From Saccharopolyspora hirsuta (GTDB lineage Bacteria > Actinomycetota > Actinomycetes > Mycobacteriales > Pseudonocardiaceae), in NCBI RefSeq assembly GCF_008630535.1, contig NZ_VWPH01000018.1:1-64000 (forward strand): a stretch of 64,000 nucleotides of DNA, in the 5' to 3' direction. This document shows, one piece after another, positions 1-9,215 of this stretch. Below the pieces are notes generated by a model, which saw nothing but the letters and a program-made list of their open reading frames with translations, searched no databases and was not told the DNA's origin. Position 1 is the stretch's first letter. Each line of letters begins with the position of its first letter. Both the position numbers and the translations under genes were made by a program.

Positions 1-34
1 GGGGGCATACAAGAACACTAACCAAAACAGTCCG

Positions 35-55
35 CTGTTGAGTTCTCAAAGAACA
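35..55 (-). promoter_or_regulatory. boxA-like antitermination leader element
   Basis: The minus strand reads TGTTCTTTGAGAACTCAACA, the conserved leader sequence found just before 16S rRNA in actinobacteria and associated with Nus-factor antitermination. It supports an rRNA operon starting just beyond the left edge. Confidence 0.75.
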
Positions 56-258
56 CACCCACACCATCACCCACAACCACTCACGGCCGTGCAGCTCCGG
101 GGAGCATTTCCTCTGTTCGCTTTCGTGTGCCGGTAACTCTAGCAGGCGCTCTTTTCGGGGTTTCAGGGGGGTACCCCTCGCTGATCTCTCCGAAGATCAA
201 GCCTTGCTTGAGTTATCAACACGCCCGGTTTCCTCATCGGCTACCTGGCGACCGCTTT

Positions 259-287
259 ACGTTACCCGGTGCGCTCCGCGGTGTCAA
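259..287 (-). promoter_or_regulatory. rRNA promoter, proximal
   Basis: Minus-strand TTGACA (282-287), a spacer of exactly 17 nt, then TAACGT (259-264). It lies about 150 bp downstream of the first promoter. Tandem promoters with perfect 17-nt spacing are typical of rRNA operons. Confidence 0.75.
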
Positions 288-409
288 ACCGCGCGCCCCG
301 GTCGGTCTGCGCTCCGCGGAGATCGTATCCGTTCTCCGGGGCGCTCCCGCTGCCGTCCTCGCCAGGACTTCGCGTCCTGGTCCGTCCGGCTTTCCGTGCG
401 GCGAGGAGA

Positions 410-438
410 AAGTTACGCACACGCTGCGTCAAAGTCAA
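410..438 (-). promoter_or_regulatory. rRNA promoter, distal
   Basis: Read on the minus strand, TTGACT (433-438) is followed by a 17-nt spacer and TAACTT (410-415). This is a good housekeeping-sigma promoter in a sequence of otherwise very high GC, pointing left toward the rRNA leader. Confidence 0.7.
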
Positions 439-483
439 ATCGCCTGGTCAGCCGCTTGACCTCGCTCGGACAGCGGATCGCGG

Positions 484-3400
484 CTACTTGTGCTTCGGGC
501 GCAGCCAGAGCTTCACGGTGCTCGCCGAACCGGCCGCGCTGATCGCTTCCAGCAGGTCAGAGGCCCCGACCGGGCGGGTTCGGCCGACCGGGACCAGCTC
601 GTAGCCCCAGGTGCCGAACTCGCGGAGCGCGGCCGCCGGATCGTCACCCAGCTGGCTGATCGCGTCCGGTGTGAAGGAGCACACGATCGATGGGCGGTCC
701 CGGCGGAGCAGGCGGACCAGGCCGCCGAGCACCCGGTGCACCCGCCCACCCACGTCGACGTGCACCACGGACAGCTTCAGGTCCTGCAGGGCCGCGTGGC
801 CCTCCAGCTCCCGGTCCAGGCGGATGCCGCGCACGGATGCTTCCGCACCGTCCTCCGCCGGTTGCACCGACAAGCCCCCGGCCAGCGATACCTCGGAGGT
901 CATGTCGCACGGGGCGTCCCAGGCCGCGCCTTCCAGGAGGACCATGCGGTGACCCCAGGCTGCGGGGACGTTGACCTCGACGTTGCGCTTGAGCAGCTCC
1001 GCGCTGCGGGGACAGGGCTCCACCGCGACCACCGCCCCGCTGTTGCCGAGGCGGCTCAGCACCCGGACCGTCTGGTAGCCGACGTAGGCACCGATGTCGA
1101 GGAAGATCCCGTCCGGCTCCAGCAGGGAGTCGATCAGCGCGGAGACGTCGGAGTCCCAGGTCGGGTGGGAGGACAGCCAGGGGAGCATGAAGCTGTCGTC
1201 GGCTGGCAGGCGGAGCAGGCCCGCGTCGCAGAGGACCGGTGTTGTCGTGCCGTCCCCGGCTCCGGTGTTGCGCTCGTGCTCGCGCAGCAGGATGCGCTGC
1301 AGGACGTCGGTGCGCTGCAACGCGTTCGCCGCGTCGGCGGAGGCCGCGCGCACGGACGTTTCGACGTTCTGGTCCGGGGTTTGGCGCTTCTCCAGCGCAT
1401 CCATCCGGTCGAGGATCCGCTCGACCGCACCGGTCAGGCTGTCCAGGCGCTCCGCGAGGGCGTCCACGCGGTGGTCGTCGACCGAGCCGCTTTCGAGCTC
1501 GCGCAGTCGGCGGTGCTGTTCGGCCAGGTCGGCGCGGGCGCGGACCACTCCGTCCTCGGTGCCCATGAGCTGGGCGCCGAGCTGGTCCTGGCGTTGGGCG
1601 AGCTGGGCGAGCTGGGCGCGCATCGCCTCCACGTCGCCGTCGCCGTCCGCCTCGTACTGGCGGCGCAGGAGTTCCGATGCGGTCTGCTCGACGCCGTCGA
1701 CCAGCGAGCGCATGACGTCGCGGATGTGCTCGTCGTAGTGGCTGAGCGCTTTGAGCACCGCCTTGCGCAGGGCCGGGGCCATCGCGTTGCGGCTGCTCAC
1801 GCCCGTGTCGGGCGCGCGGTGCAGCGCGTGGCGGGCCACCAGCAGCGGGCGCAGCGGGTCGTCGAACTGGCCGTGGCGGTCGGTCGACCACTTCGTCCGC
1901 CAGTTCCGGTAGGCGTGCTCGACCCGTTCGCGCAGGCGAGCACCAGCTCGGGCCACGGTGTGCGTGGCGAGCAGGTTGTCGCGCGCCGCGACGCCGAAGG
2001 CGGCGGTCGCGTCCGCGTCGTCGGCGGCCTCGCGGAGCAGTTCCGCCGCCGCGTCGATGTCGGGTTCGCCCGGGCCCTGGCAGGGCACGAGGCGGGCTGC
2101 TTCCGCGCCGAAGATCTCGGCGACCGCGCCGTGGTCCCCGGCGATCACCGGGATGCCGTGCGCGGCGACCTCGAGCAGCCGCAGGACGTGGTCGTCGGTC
2201 GCGCCGCCGCGGTGCAGCGAGGTGAAGCAGTCGGCGGCGGACAGCAGGGTCCGGAGGTCGGGCTCGTCCTCGATGAGCTGGATGCGCGGGTCGGCCGCGG
2301 TGGCCAGGCGCAGGCGCTCGGCGGCTTCGGGGAACTCACCGGCACCGACGACGCCGATCAGCAGGCGCACGTCGTTGCGCTCCGGGAACGCGGTGAGGAA
2401 CGCGCTGACCGCGCCCAAGGCGTTGTCCGCGCGCTCGGTGGCGTGATCGGCGCAGGTGGTGATCACGAACTCGTCGGACAGCCCGAGGCGGGCGCGAGCG
2501 CCCTTCCGCGTCGGCAGGTCCACCAGCTCGCGCTCGGGCGCGGGCAGCGTGACCACCCGGGTCTTCGCGCCGCTGCGGCGGGCCACCGCGCGGCTGCTCT
2601 CGGAGAGCACCCAGGTCTCGGCGACGTCGTCGGAACCGACCGCGCCGGTGTGCACGTCGATCACGTACCTGCCAGCCGGGACCGGCAGGTCCGGGGCGCA
2701 GCGCAGGACGACCGGGTAGTAGGCGGTGTCCGCGGACGGCAGGCCCGAGGCGCGGACCGCGTCGCGCACCAGTTCGGCCAGCGGGCCGTCGCCCAGGACC
2801 GCCACCCCGAGCTGGTCCACCAGGGCCGCGCGGTTGTCGATGCGGCGGTGCACCGCCTCGGCCGGGACGCGACCGCTGGCCACGCCGACCCCGACGCACC
2901 ACTCGTGGAAGGCCTCCGCGTCCGCGCCGAACGGGTCCGGGTAGTCGCGGCGCAGGACCGGGTCGTCCGCCCACACCGCCGCAGTCCAGCGGGAACCGCC
3001 CGCAGCCCGCTGCTGGTCGTCGGCCGGGGCGCAGGCCCACGACAGGAACTCCGGCAGGGCGTCCGGTTCGAACGGGCTCGGCGGGGCTTGGCCGTCGAGC
3101 CACGCCGCGAGGTACTCGCCGCGCAGGGTGGTCGGGAGCACGACGCCGTCCGGCAGGGCGTCGAACGGGTGCGGCTCCTCGCGGGTGTACCCCGCCTCCA
3201 CCAGCGCGTTCCGGTAACCGGCGCACAGCCCGGCGAGCGTCTGGTGCTCGGACAGCAGGACGCGCGGGCGGTCGGCGTAGGCGGTGGACAGCAGCCATGG
3301 ACGCTGCGGTTGGAAGCCGTCGAAGTGCACGCTGCGCAGCAGCGCGCCGTCCACGGTGTGGCTGCCGTCGGCAGTGGTCGCGAGCTCGCGCTGCGCGGCG

Positions 3401-4146
3401 TTCCACACCGAGAGGCCGACGCCGGGATCGCGGATCACCTTGTGGTCCACGAGCGCCGGGGCGTCGTCGAGCACCGGGGTGGCCATCGTCGGGTCGCTGC
3501 GCAGCTGCTCCACCCAGGTCTCGAGCAGCTGCTCGGCACCGGGGCGGACCGCGAACACGCTCGGGTCGAAGGTGCCGGACTCGGCGAGGTCGGCCGGGCT
3601 GGGGCGCAGGCCGTCCACCGCGAGCGGGCGGAGCACGCGCGGCACCAGGGCGACCGGGCGGTCCGGGGTCAGGCCGGTCAGCAGGTCGTCGAAGCGGCCG
3701 AAGACCTGCACCGACGGCTCGAAGTACAACGTGGTGTGACCGGTCTTGAGCAGGTGCTGCAGGAAGCGCGGGCGCAGCACGTTGCGCAGCTGCTCCGCGG
3801 TGCACCCGGTGGCCAGCCGGGCGAACTCCTGCGGGTCGATGCCGATGTCGGCGACCGACAGGGCGTCCGCCTCCACCTGTCCCGGCCGGTCCACCAGCAG
3901 GAGCGCGAACCGCGCGCTCGGGTGGTGGCGGCGGAAGGTGTCCCGCAGGACCCTGGCGGCCGGGAGCTGGTCCGGGCAGGCCAGGGTGCACCCGAGCAGG
4001 GTGCCCGACACCGGCTCCTCCGGCGTCTCCGCCGGCCACTCCGGCTCGAACAGCTCCGCCGACTGCTCCAGCACACCGGACTGCAGGGAGGACTCCTCGG
4101 AGCTCCCGGAGCTGATCGGGTCGTGCTTCGCCTGCGAATCAGTCAC
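484..4146 (-). CDS. Glycosyltransferase / coiled-coil / FkbM-type methyltransferase fusion
   Basis: A 1220-residue protein with a GTG start and at least three parts. Residues about 50-340 resemble a nucleotide-sugar glycosyltransferase module. Residues about 545-750 look like a GT4/GT-B C-terminal half, with the RLGLSDEF start and an acidic site near the DDHVLRLLEVAAHG segment. A hydrophilic coiled coil spans about 845-960. Residues about 1010-1180 are an FkbM-family SAM methyltransferase with the FLDIGAYVGY SAM-binding motif and a downstream VAVEP acidic loop. No signal peptide or membrane segment is visible, so it probably acts in the cytoplasm on a cell-surface or secondary-metabolite glycan. 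The substrate cannot be told from sequence. It stands alone, downstream of glnA2 on the same strand, with a degenerate repeat between them. Confidence 0.75.
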   Translation of the reverse strand: MTDSQAKHDPISSGSSEESSLQSGVLEQSAELFEPEWPAETPEEPVSGTLLGCTLACPDQLPAARVLRDTFRRHHPSARFALLLVDRPGQVEADALSVADIGIDPQEFARLATGCTAEQLRNVLRPRFLQHLLKTGHTTLYFEPSVQVFGRFDDLLTGLTPDRPVALVPRVLRPLAVDGLRPSPADLAESGTFDPSVFAVRPGAEQLLETWVEQLRSDPTMATPVLDDAPALVDHKVIRDPGVGLSVWNAAQRELATTADGSHTVDGALLRSVHFDGFQPQRPWLLSTAYADRPRVLLSEHQTLAGLCAGYRNALVEAGYTREEPHPFDALPDGVVLPTTLRGEYLAAWLDGQAPPSPFEPDALPEFLSWACAPADDQQRAAGGSRWTAAVWADDPVLRRDYPDPFGADAEAFHEWCVGVGVASGRVPAEAVHRRIDNRAALVDQLGVAVLGDGPLAELVRDAVRASGLPSADTAYYPVVLRCAPDLPVPAGRYVIDVHTGAVGSDDVAETWVLSESSRAVARRSGAKTRVVTLPAPERELVDLPTRKGARARLGLSDEFVITTCADHATERADNALGAVSAFLTAFPERNDVRLLIGVVGAGEFPEAAERLRLATAADPRIQLIEDEPDLRTLLSAADCFTSLHRGGATDDHVLRLLEVAAHGIPVIAGDHGAVAEIFGAEAARLVPCQGPGEPDIDAAAELLREAADDADATAAFGVAARDNLLATHTVARAGARLRERVEHAYRNWRTKWSTDRHGQFDDPLRPLLVARHALHRAPDTGVSSRNAMAPALRKAVLKALSHYDEHIRDVMRSLVDGVEQTASELLRRQYEADGDGDVEAMRAQLAQLAQRQDQLGAQLMGTEDGVVRARADLAEQHRRLRELESGSVDDHRVDALAERLDSLTGAVERILDRMDALEKRQTPDQNVETSVRAASADAANALQRTDVLQRILLREHERNTGAGDGTTTPVLCDAGLLRLPADDSFMLPWLSSHPTWDSDVSALIDSLLEPDGIFLDIGAYVGYQTVRVLSRLGNSGAVVAVEPCPRSAELLKRNVEVNVPAAWGHRMVLLEGAAWDAPCDMTSEVSLAGGLSVQPAEDGAEASVRGIRLDRELEGHAALQDLKLSVVHVDVGGRVHRVLGGLVRLLRRDRPSIVCSFTPDAISQLGDDPAAALREFGTWGYELVPVGRTRPVGASDLLEAISAAGSASTVKLWLRPKHK

Positions 4147-4347
4147 GGGCGCAACCTATCGCTATCCGAGCACCGACCAGAAGCCCAACCCCACCAGCCC
4201 CAGCAGCTGTGACGAACTCGGTCCGCGCACCCTCATCGGGAGCGCGATGACCACGGCCGATCCCGACCGTTCCTCACCGCTTCCGACGCGCCCCGGCGTG
4301 TCGTGCTCGACAACCGATTCGTTGTCTTTGAAGCGGCGCCAGCCGCT

Positions 4348-4421
4348 TAGCCCACCCTCGCAACCGGCACCGCCGCGGCCTCTGAGGTTCCGCCACCCGC
4401 ACCGCAGAACGAGCCTGGAAC
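4348..4421 (+). repeat. Degenerate, internally deleted copy of the 252-bp element
   Basis: The sequence from TAGCCCACCCTCGCA to the GAACGAGCCTGGAA segment aligns with the two intact 252-bp elements at 44461 and 52030. About 86 nt are missing from the middle, including the covarying stem. It lies in the 283-bp gap between glnA2 and the glycosyltransferase gene. The rest of that gap (4147-4347) shows nothing I can name. Confidence 0.7.
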
Positions 4422-4429
4422 ACCTTCGA

Positions 4430-5773
4430 TCAGAGCATCGGCATGAGGGTTCGGAGCTCGTACGGGGTGACGTGGCTCCGGTAGGAGTTCCACTCCTCGC
4501 GCTTGTTGCGCAGGAAGAAGTCGAAGACGTGCTCGCCGAGGGTTTCGGCGACCAGCTCGGAGGACTCCAGCTCGCCCAGCGCCTCGTTGAGGTTCTGCGG
4601 CAGGTTGGCGTAACCGGCTGCCTTGCGCTCGCGCTCGGTCAGGCTCCAGACGTCGTCCTCGGTGGCGGGCGGCAGCTCGTAGCCCTTGTCCACCCCGCGC
4701 AGGCCCGCCGCGAGGATCACCGCGTAGGCCAGGTACGGGTTGCAGGCCGAGTCCAGGTTGCGGACCTCGACGCGGCGGGAGGACGCCTTGCCCGGCGAGT
4801 ACATCGGCACCCGGACCAGGGCGGACCGGTTCGCGTGGCCCCAGCACACCGCGGTCGGGGCCTCGCCGCCGACCACCAGGCGCTTGTAGGAGTTGACCCA
4901 CTGGTTGGTCACCGCGCTGATCTCGCGGGCGTGGTGCAGGATCCCGGCCACGAACGCGCGGCCGATGTCGGAGAGCTCGAACGGGTTCTCCGGGTGGTAG
5001 AAGGCGTTCTGGTCGCCCTCGAAGAGGCTGAAGTGGGTGTGCATGCCGGAGCCGGGCTGCGCGCTGAACGGCTTCGGCATGAAGGAGGCGCGCACGCCCT
5101 GGGTGATCGCGACCTCCTTGACCACGTAGCGGAAGGTCATCACGTTGTCGGCCATGGTCAGCGCGTCGGCGTAGCGCAGGTCGATCTCCTGCTGGCCGGG
5201 CGCGCCCTCGTGGTGGCTGAACTCCACCGAGATGCCCATCGCCTCCAGCGTCTCGATGGCGTTGCGCCGGAAGTGCGGGGCGGTGTCGTGGCTGGACTGG
5301 TCGAAGTAACCGCCGGAGTCCGCCGGGACCGGTTCGGAACCGTCGTCGGGCAGGTTCTTGAGCAGGAAGAACTCGATCTCGGGGTGCACGTAGCAGGTGA
5401 AGCCCGACTCGGTGGCGCGGGCCAGGGTGCGGCGCAGCACGTGGCGCGGGTCCGACCAGCACGGCGAGCCGTCCGGCATGTGGATGTCGCAGAACATCCG
5501 GGCCGAGTAGTGCTCCCCGTCCGGGGTCTCCCAGGGCAGCACCTGGAAGGTGGCCGGGTCCGGCTTGGCGACCATGTCCGACTCGTAGATCCGGGCGAAC
5601 CCCTCGATCGCCGAGCCGTCGAACCCGATGCCCTCGGCGAAGGCGCCTTCCAGCTCGGCCGGCGAGATCGCCACCGACTTGAGCATGCCGAGGACGTCGG
5701 TGAACCACAGCCGCACGAAGCGGATGTCACGTTCCTCCAAGGTGCGGAGCACGAACTCCTGCTGGCGGTTCAT
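4430..5773 (-). CDS. glnA2: Glutamine synthetase family protein GlnA2
   Basis: A 447-residue type I glutamine synthetase-fold protein. The N-terminus (QEFVLRTLEERDIRFVRLWF) and the GFDGSAIEGFAR segment match the GlnA2 branch, M. tuberculosis Rv2222c and Streptomyces SCO2241. Streptomyces GlnA2 is reported as a gamma-glutamylpolyamine synthetase rather than a nitrogen-assimilating enzyme; whether that holds here is inference. The ATP/metal-binding core (EFSHHEGAPGQQEID) and the C-terminal glutamate-binding region (NRSALVRVP) are present. The ATG start gives the family's usual length. The gene is upstream of, and on the same strand as, the glycosyltransferase gene, 283 bp away, and 56 bp downstream of the SLC13 gene. 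Confidence 0.92.
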   Translation of the reverse strand: MNRQQEFVLRTLEERDIRFVRLWFTDVLGMLKSVAISPAELEGAFAEGIGFDGSAIEGFARIYESDMVAKPDPATFQVLPWETPDGEHYSARMFCDIHMPDGSPCWSDPRHVLRRTLARATESGFTCYVHPEIEFFLLKNLPDDGSEPVPADSGGYFDQSSHDTAPHFRRNAIETLEAMGISVEFSHHEGAPGQQEIDLRYADALTMADNVMTFRYVVKEVAITQGVRASFMPKPFSAQPGSGMHTHFSLFEGDQNAFYHPENPFELSDIGRAFVAGILHHAREISAVTNQWVNSYKRLVVGGEAPTAVCWGHANRSALVRVPMYSPGKASSRRVEVRNLDSACNPYLAYAVILAAGLRGVDKGYELPPATEDDVWSLTERERKAAGYANLPQNLNEALGELESSELVAETLGEHVFDFFLRNKREEWNSYRSHVTPYELRTLMPML

Positions 5774-5829
5774 GCACGCAGCCTAAGAGTTCCGGCGCCG
5801 AATCGCGTAACTGGTCCGTGAACCCGGGA

Positions 5830-7440
5830 CTACCCGAACCCGATGAGCGCGATCATCGGCGGCAGGACGAGCGCGATCAGCACCGCACCGGCCACGTCGA
5901 AGACCGCGCCGGAGCGGATCATCTTGGTGATCGGCACCGCTCCCGAGCCGTAGACCACCGCGTTCTGCGGGGTCGAGACCGGCAGCATGAACCCGAAGGA
6001 GGCCGCGAAGGTGGCCGCCAGGGCGGGCACGAACGGGTTGACCCCGGCCGCGACCGCGATCGGGATGACGATCGGCACCACCACGGCCGCGGCGGCGGTG
6101 TTCGAGGTCGTCTCGGAGATCAGCACCGCCAGCGCGATGGCGAAGACGGTGATCGCGATGACGCTGGAGAAGCCCAGCGCAGCGGCCGCGCCCCGGCCGA
6201 TGGTCTGGGCGAGCTCGGTCTCGGCGAGCAGCGAGCCGAAGATGATGCCGGTGCCGAACAGCACCACCGTGCCCCAGTCGATGCGGCTGGCCTCGGTCCA
6301 GGTGAGCGTGAAGCGGCGCCGGGACCAGTCGGTGGGCAGCAGGAACAGCAGCGACGCCCCGAGCACCGCGACGATGCCCTCGTCGAGCCGGTCGCTGATC
6401 AGGTCGTAGGCCGGCGAGTCGTTGCCCGCGACCAGCGCGACCACGCCCGGCGTCACCCACAGCACGACGGTGGTGGCGAAAGCGATCAGGGTGTTCTTCT
6501 CCGCCCGCGAGAGCTTGCCGAGCTTGGCGCGCTCGGCTGCGACGTAGTCCTCGACGCCGGAGAGCTTGTTGATCTCGGGCCGGTTGAGCAGCAGCAGGAC
6601 CCCGGCCAGCACGACGAACATCAGCAGGCAGACCGGCGCGGCCATGGCCATCCACTGCAGGAAGGAGATGCGCTGGCCGGTGGCCTCCTCGATCAGGCCG
6701 CGGCCGATCAGGTTCGGCGGCGAGCCGATCGGGGTGAGCAGGCCGCCGACGCTGGCGCCGTAGGCGAGCATCAGCATCAGCGCGACGCCGACACGCAGCC
6801 GCAGCGGGTCGAACGGGGCGCCCTCGGGCAGCTGCTTGCGGACCAGCTCGGCGATGACGGCGAGGATGCCGACCGCCGTGGGCAGCAGCATCGCGACGGT
6901 CGCGGTGTTGGAGACCACCGCGGACAGCAGGCAGGTGATCACGCCGAAGGCGATGATCACCCGCGCGGCGCTGCGGCCGACCCCGGGCAGCGACAGGATG
7001 GTGAACGCGAAGCGCCTGGCCAGGCCGTGCCGCAGCATCGCCTGGGCGAGGATGAACGCCCCGATGAAGGTGAACACGGTGGAGGACCCGAACGGTGCGA
7101 GCACGTCGTCGGGCGGCAGGACGCCGAGGACGACGATCGCGCCGACGCCGATGAGCCCGCCGACCGGGATCGGCACCGGTTCGCAGACCCACAGCACGAT
7201 GACGCCGAGGAGCACGGCGGCGAGCTTGTGCTGGGCCGGTTCGAGCTGGGTGGGGAGCAGCAGGAAGAGGACGGCCAGCGCCGGGGCCAGGAACAGCCCG
7301 GCGGTGCGGCGAGCCCGCTCGAACCGCTCTTCGGCCGGGGAGAGGACCTGCTCGCCCAGTCCCCGGTACGTGCTGCCGGACAGCAGCACCGACGTCACGC
7401 TCTGCTCGTTGCTCTCGCGCCCACCGTCCCCTTTGTCCAC
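5830..7440 (-). CDS. SLC13/DASS-family anion:sodium symporter
   Basis: A 536-residue integral membrane protein with about 11-12 hydrophobic segments. It carries both DASS signature repeats: SNTATVAMLLP near residue 170, and the SETTSNTAAAAVVVP segment near residue 440. These SNT motifs bind the substrate carboxylate and Na+ in characterised dicarboxylate transporters. Likely substrates are succinate, malate, citrate or sulfate; the sequence does not decide. The first 45 residues are hydrophilic and probably cytoplasmic. A GTG start with an upstream GGGAG is used. The gene lies between glnA2 and the lipoprotein hydrolase on the same strand, but a strong terminator (7513-7547) precedes it, so it probably has its own promoter. 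Confidence 0.88.
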   Translation of the reverse strand: MDKGDGGRESNEQSVTSVLLSGSTYRGLGEQVLSPAEERFERARRTAGLFLAPALAVLFLLLPTQLEPAQHKLAAVLLGVIVLWVCEPVPIPVGGLIGVGAIVVLGVLPPDDVLAPFGSSTVFTFIGAFILAQAMLRHGLARRFAFTILSLPGVGRSAARVIIAFGVITCLLSAVVSNTATVAMLLPTAVGILAVIAELVRKQLPEGAPFDPLRLRVGVALMLMLAYGASVGGLLTPIGSPPNLIGRGLIEEATGQRISFLQWMAMAAPVCLLMFVVLAGVLLLLNRPEINKLSGVEDYVAAERAKLGKLSRAEKNTLIAFATTVVLWVTPGVVALVAGNDSPAYDLISDRLDEGIVAVLGASLLFLLPTDWSRRRFTLTWTEASRIDWGTVVLFGTGIIFGSLLAETELAQTIGRGAAAALGFSSVIAITVFAIALAVLISETTSNTAAAAVVVPIVIPIAVAAGVNPFVPALAATFAASFGFMLPVSTPQNAVVYGSGAVPITKMIRSGAVFDVAGAVLIALVLPPMIALIGFG

Positions 7441-7512
7441 TCCCAGACGATAGGCGCGGTGTGATTCAGTTCACCATCGTCCGTTCGGCCGCCGTGGCGG
7501 TGGTGCGAGCGG

Positions 7513-7547
7513 CGGAAGGCGCCTCCCGCGCGGGGAGGCGCCTTCCG
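7513..7547 (-). terminator. Strong GC-rich hairpin terminator
   Basis: Perfect 15-bp stem (CGGAAGGCGCCTCCC and its complement) with a 5-nt loop, 2 bp beyond the stop codon of the leftward hydrolase gene. There is no clear U-tract, as is common in high-GC actinobacteria. Confidence 0.75.
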
Positions 7548-7548
7548 G

Positions 7549-9132
7549 TCACTTCGACTCGCAGCGGGCCCCGTTCGCGGGGACGGTCAGGTCGACCAGG
7601 TACTTCGTGCCCGCGTCGTCGACGCAGGTGATGCCCTGCAGGAAGACCGTGTGCTGGGTGCCCTCGTAGGTGAGCAGCTTGCCGTGCAGCGCCTCGGCCA
7701 GCTTGACGCCCGCGTCGTAGGGCGTTGCCGGGTCGCCGGTCGTCGAGATCACCAGCGTCGGGGGCAGCGCACCCACCTCGGGGTCGGTCGGCTCGCCGGT
7801 GACCGGGACCGGCCAGAAGGCGCACATGTCGCGCGCCGCGCTCGGCGGGTTGCCGTCGTCGAGGAACGGTGCCGCCTCGCGGTAGCGGCGGTCGGCCTCG
7901 CGGCGCTGCTGCGGGTCCAGGACGCGCTGGTCGTCGACGCAGTGCACGGCGTCGAAGGCGTCGGTGGTGTTGGAGTAGCGACCGCTCTGGTCGCGGCTGA
8001 AGTAGCTGTCCGCGAGCGCCAGCAGGGTCCGGCCGCTGCCCTGGCGCAGCTCGGCGAGCCCGCTGTCCAGCTGGCTCCAGAGGCTGGGCGCGTAGAGCGC
8101 CTGGATGGCCCCCATCGAGGCGTCCGTGTAGGACAGCTCGCGGCCGTCGCCGGCGCGCGCCGGGTTCTCGACCAGCGGGCGGGTGATCTGCTGGAACTGC
8201 GCGACCGCGGCCTTCGGGTCGTGGCCCAGCGAGCACTGCTGGCGGGCCGCGCACCAGACCGCGAAGTCGTCGAAGGCGCGCTGGAACCCCGCGCCCTGGG
8301 CCACCAGCTGGTCGATGGCCGACTGGCCGGGGTCGATCGCGCCGTCGAGCACCATCGCCCGCACGTTGCCCGGGAACTGCTCGGCGTACTCCGCGCCGAT
8401 CCGGGTGCCGTAGGAGTAGCCGAGGTAGTTGAGCTTCTCGTCGCCGAGCGCCGAGCGGAGCACGTCCATGTCGCGGACGACGTCGCGGGTGCCGACGTTG
8501 GCCAGCAGCTGGGTGCCGGTGCGCTCGGCGCACTTGGCCGCGTAGTCGCGCTCCTCCCGCTCGGTCTGCGCGACCCCGCTCGGCGAGGTGTCCGCGTCGG
8601 AGTCCAGCCGCTTGGCGTCGCGCTCCTGGTCGGTCAGGCAGCGCACCGCCGGTTCGGAGGCGCCGATGCCGCGCGGGTCGAAGCCGATCAGGTCGAACCG
8701 CTCCCCCAGCTCGGAGTTGCGCAGCGACCCGGCCAGGCTCGCCGCCGTGCTCATCCCGGACGCACCGGGACCACCCGGGTTGAGCTGCAGCGAACCGATC
8801 TTCTGCTGCTGGTCGGCGGCCGGGCTGCGGAGCACGCCGATGGTGATCACCTGGCCCTGCGGGGCGGCGTAGTCCAGCGGGACCTCCAGGCGCGCGCACT
8901 CGAGGCCCGGGTTGGCGTAGGAGGCGCGATCGCTCTCGGTCCTGGCGTAGGGCGCGCACGGCCCCCAGGCCAAGGCCTGCCCGTAGTACCGCTCCAGGCC
9001 CGGCGGGACGGGTCCGACCGGCCCCTTCTGATCGGTGTGCGGCTGCAGCGGCGGAGGAGCCTGGGTCGGCATGCTGCACGCGGCGGCGCTCAGCACGGCG
9101 AGCGCGGAAAGCACGGTCAGTAGGCGGTTCAC
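7549..9132 (-). CDS. Secreted alpha/beta-hydrolase lipoprotein, CaeA/Hip1 (tripeptidyl-peptidase) type
   Basis: From the GTG at 9132 the protein is about 527 residues. It begins with a hydrophobic stretch ending in a lipobox (SAAAC), so it should be a cell-surface lipoprotein. The family is the SlpD/SlpE-tripeptidyl aminopeptidase hydrolases. The nucleophile motif GYSYG is near residue 237. A TAP-like C-terminal region carries the Asp (STTGDPATPY) and His (TQHTVFL). An upstream ATG at 9186 is open but would add a charged leader before the signal peptide and run into the nadE promoter region. Mycobacterial CaeA/Hip1 cleaves cell-surface proteins and sits next to glnA2 and panB, as here. The gene is divergent from nadE. 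Confidence 0.87.
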   Translation of the reverse strand: MNRLLTVLSALAVLSAAACSMPTQAPPPLQPHTDQKGPVGPVPPGLERYYGQALAWGPCAPYARTESDRASYANPGLECARLEVPLDYAAPQGQVITIGVLRSPAADQQQKIGSLQLNPGGPGASGMSTAASLAGSLRNSELGERFDLIGFDPRGIGASEPAVRCLTDQERDAKRLDSDADTSPSGVAQTEREERDYAAKCAERTGTQLLANVGTRDVVRDMDVLRSALGDEKLNYLGYSYGTRIGAEYAEQFPGNVRAMVLDGAIDPGQSAIDQLVAQGAGFQRAFDDFAVWCAARQQCSLGHDPKAAVAQFQQITRPLVENPARAGDGRELSYTDASMGAIQALYAPSLWSQLDSGLAELRQGSGRTLLALADSYFSRDQSGRYSNTTDAFDAVHCVDDQRVLDPQQRREADRRYREAAPFLDDGNPPSAARDMCAFWPVPVTGEPTDPEVGALPPTLVISTTGDPATPYDAGVKLAEALHGKLLTYEGTQHTVFLQGITCVDDAGTKYLVDLTVPANGARCESK

Positions 9133-9215
9133 CACTGGATCGTGACATGCACGAGCAGGTGTGAGTCGCGCCGGGCGGGACGACACCGCCCGGTCGGGTG
9201 CGCGAAGATGGGGTC

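Larger units (their letters stand above)
1..483 (-). promoter_or_regulatory. rRNA operon promoter/leader region (leftward)
   Basis: No coding sequence is credible here. On the minus strand the region holds at least two near-consensus promoters and a boxA-like element, the arrangement seen upstream of actinobacterial 16S genes. Transcription would run left out of the window, so the 16S gene itself is not visible. Placing an rRNA operon here is inference from the leader motifs. The region between the promoters and position 35 would be the untranslated leader. Confidence 0.75.

Noticed and set aside
1-483. Part of the 16S rRNA gene at the left edge
   Set aside because: The sequence shows only leader and promoter motifs; no conserved 16S 5' sequence is present, so the gene starts beyond the window.
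490-4212. A 1240-codon open frame antisense to the glycosyltransferase fusion
   Set aside because: Same composition effect. No motifs, and the minus-strand product has recognisable domains over its full length.
7513-7547. Member of the stem-loop repeat family
   Set aside because: It is a long GC-only terminator stem without the TTTC/GAAA core, right after a stop codon, so it is better explained as a plain terminator.
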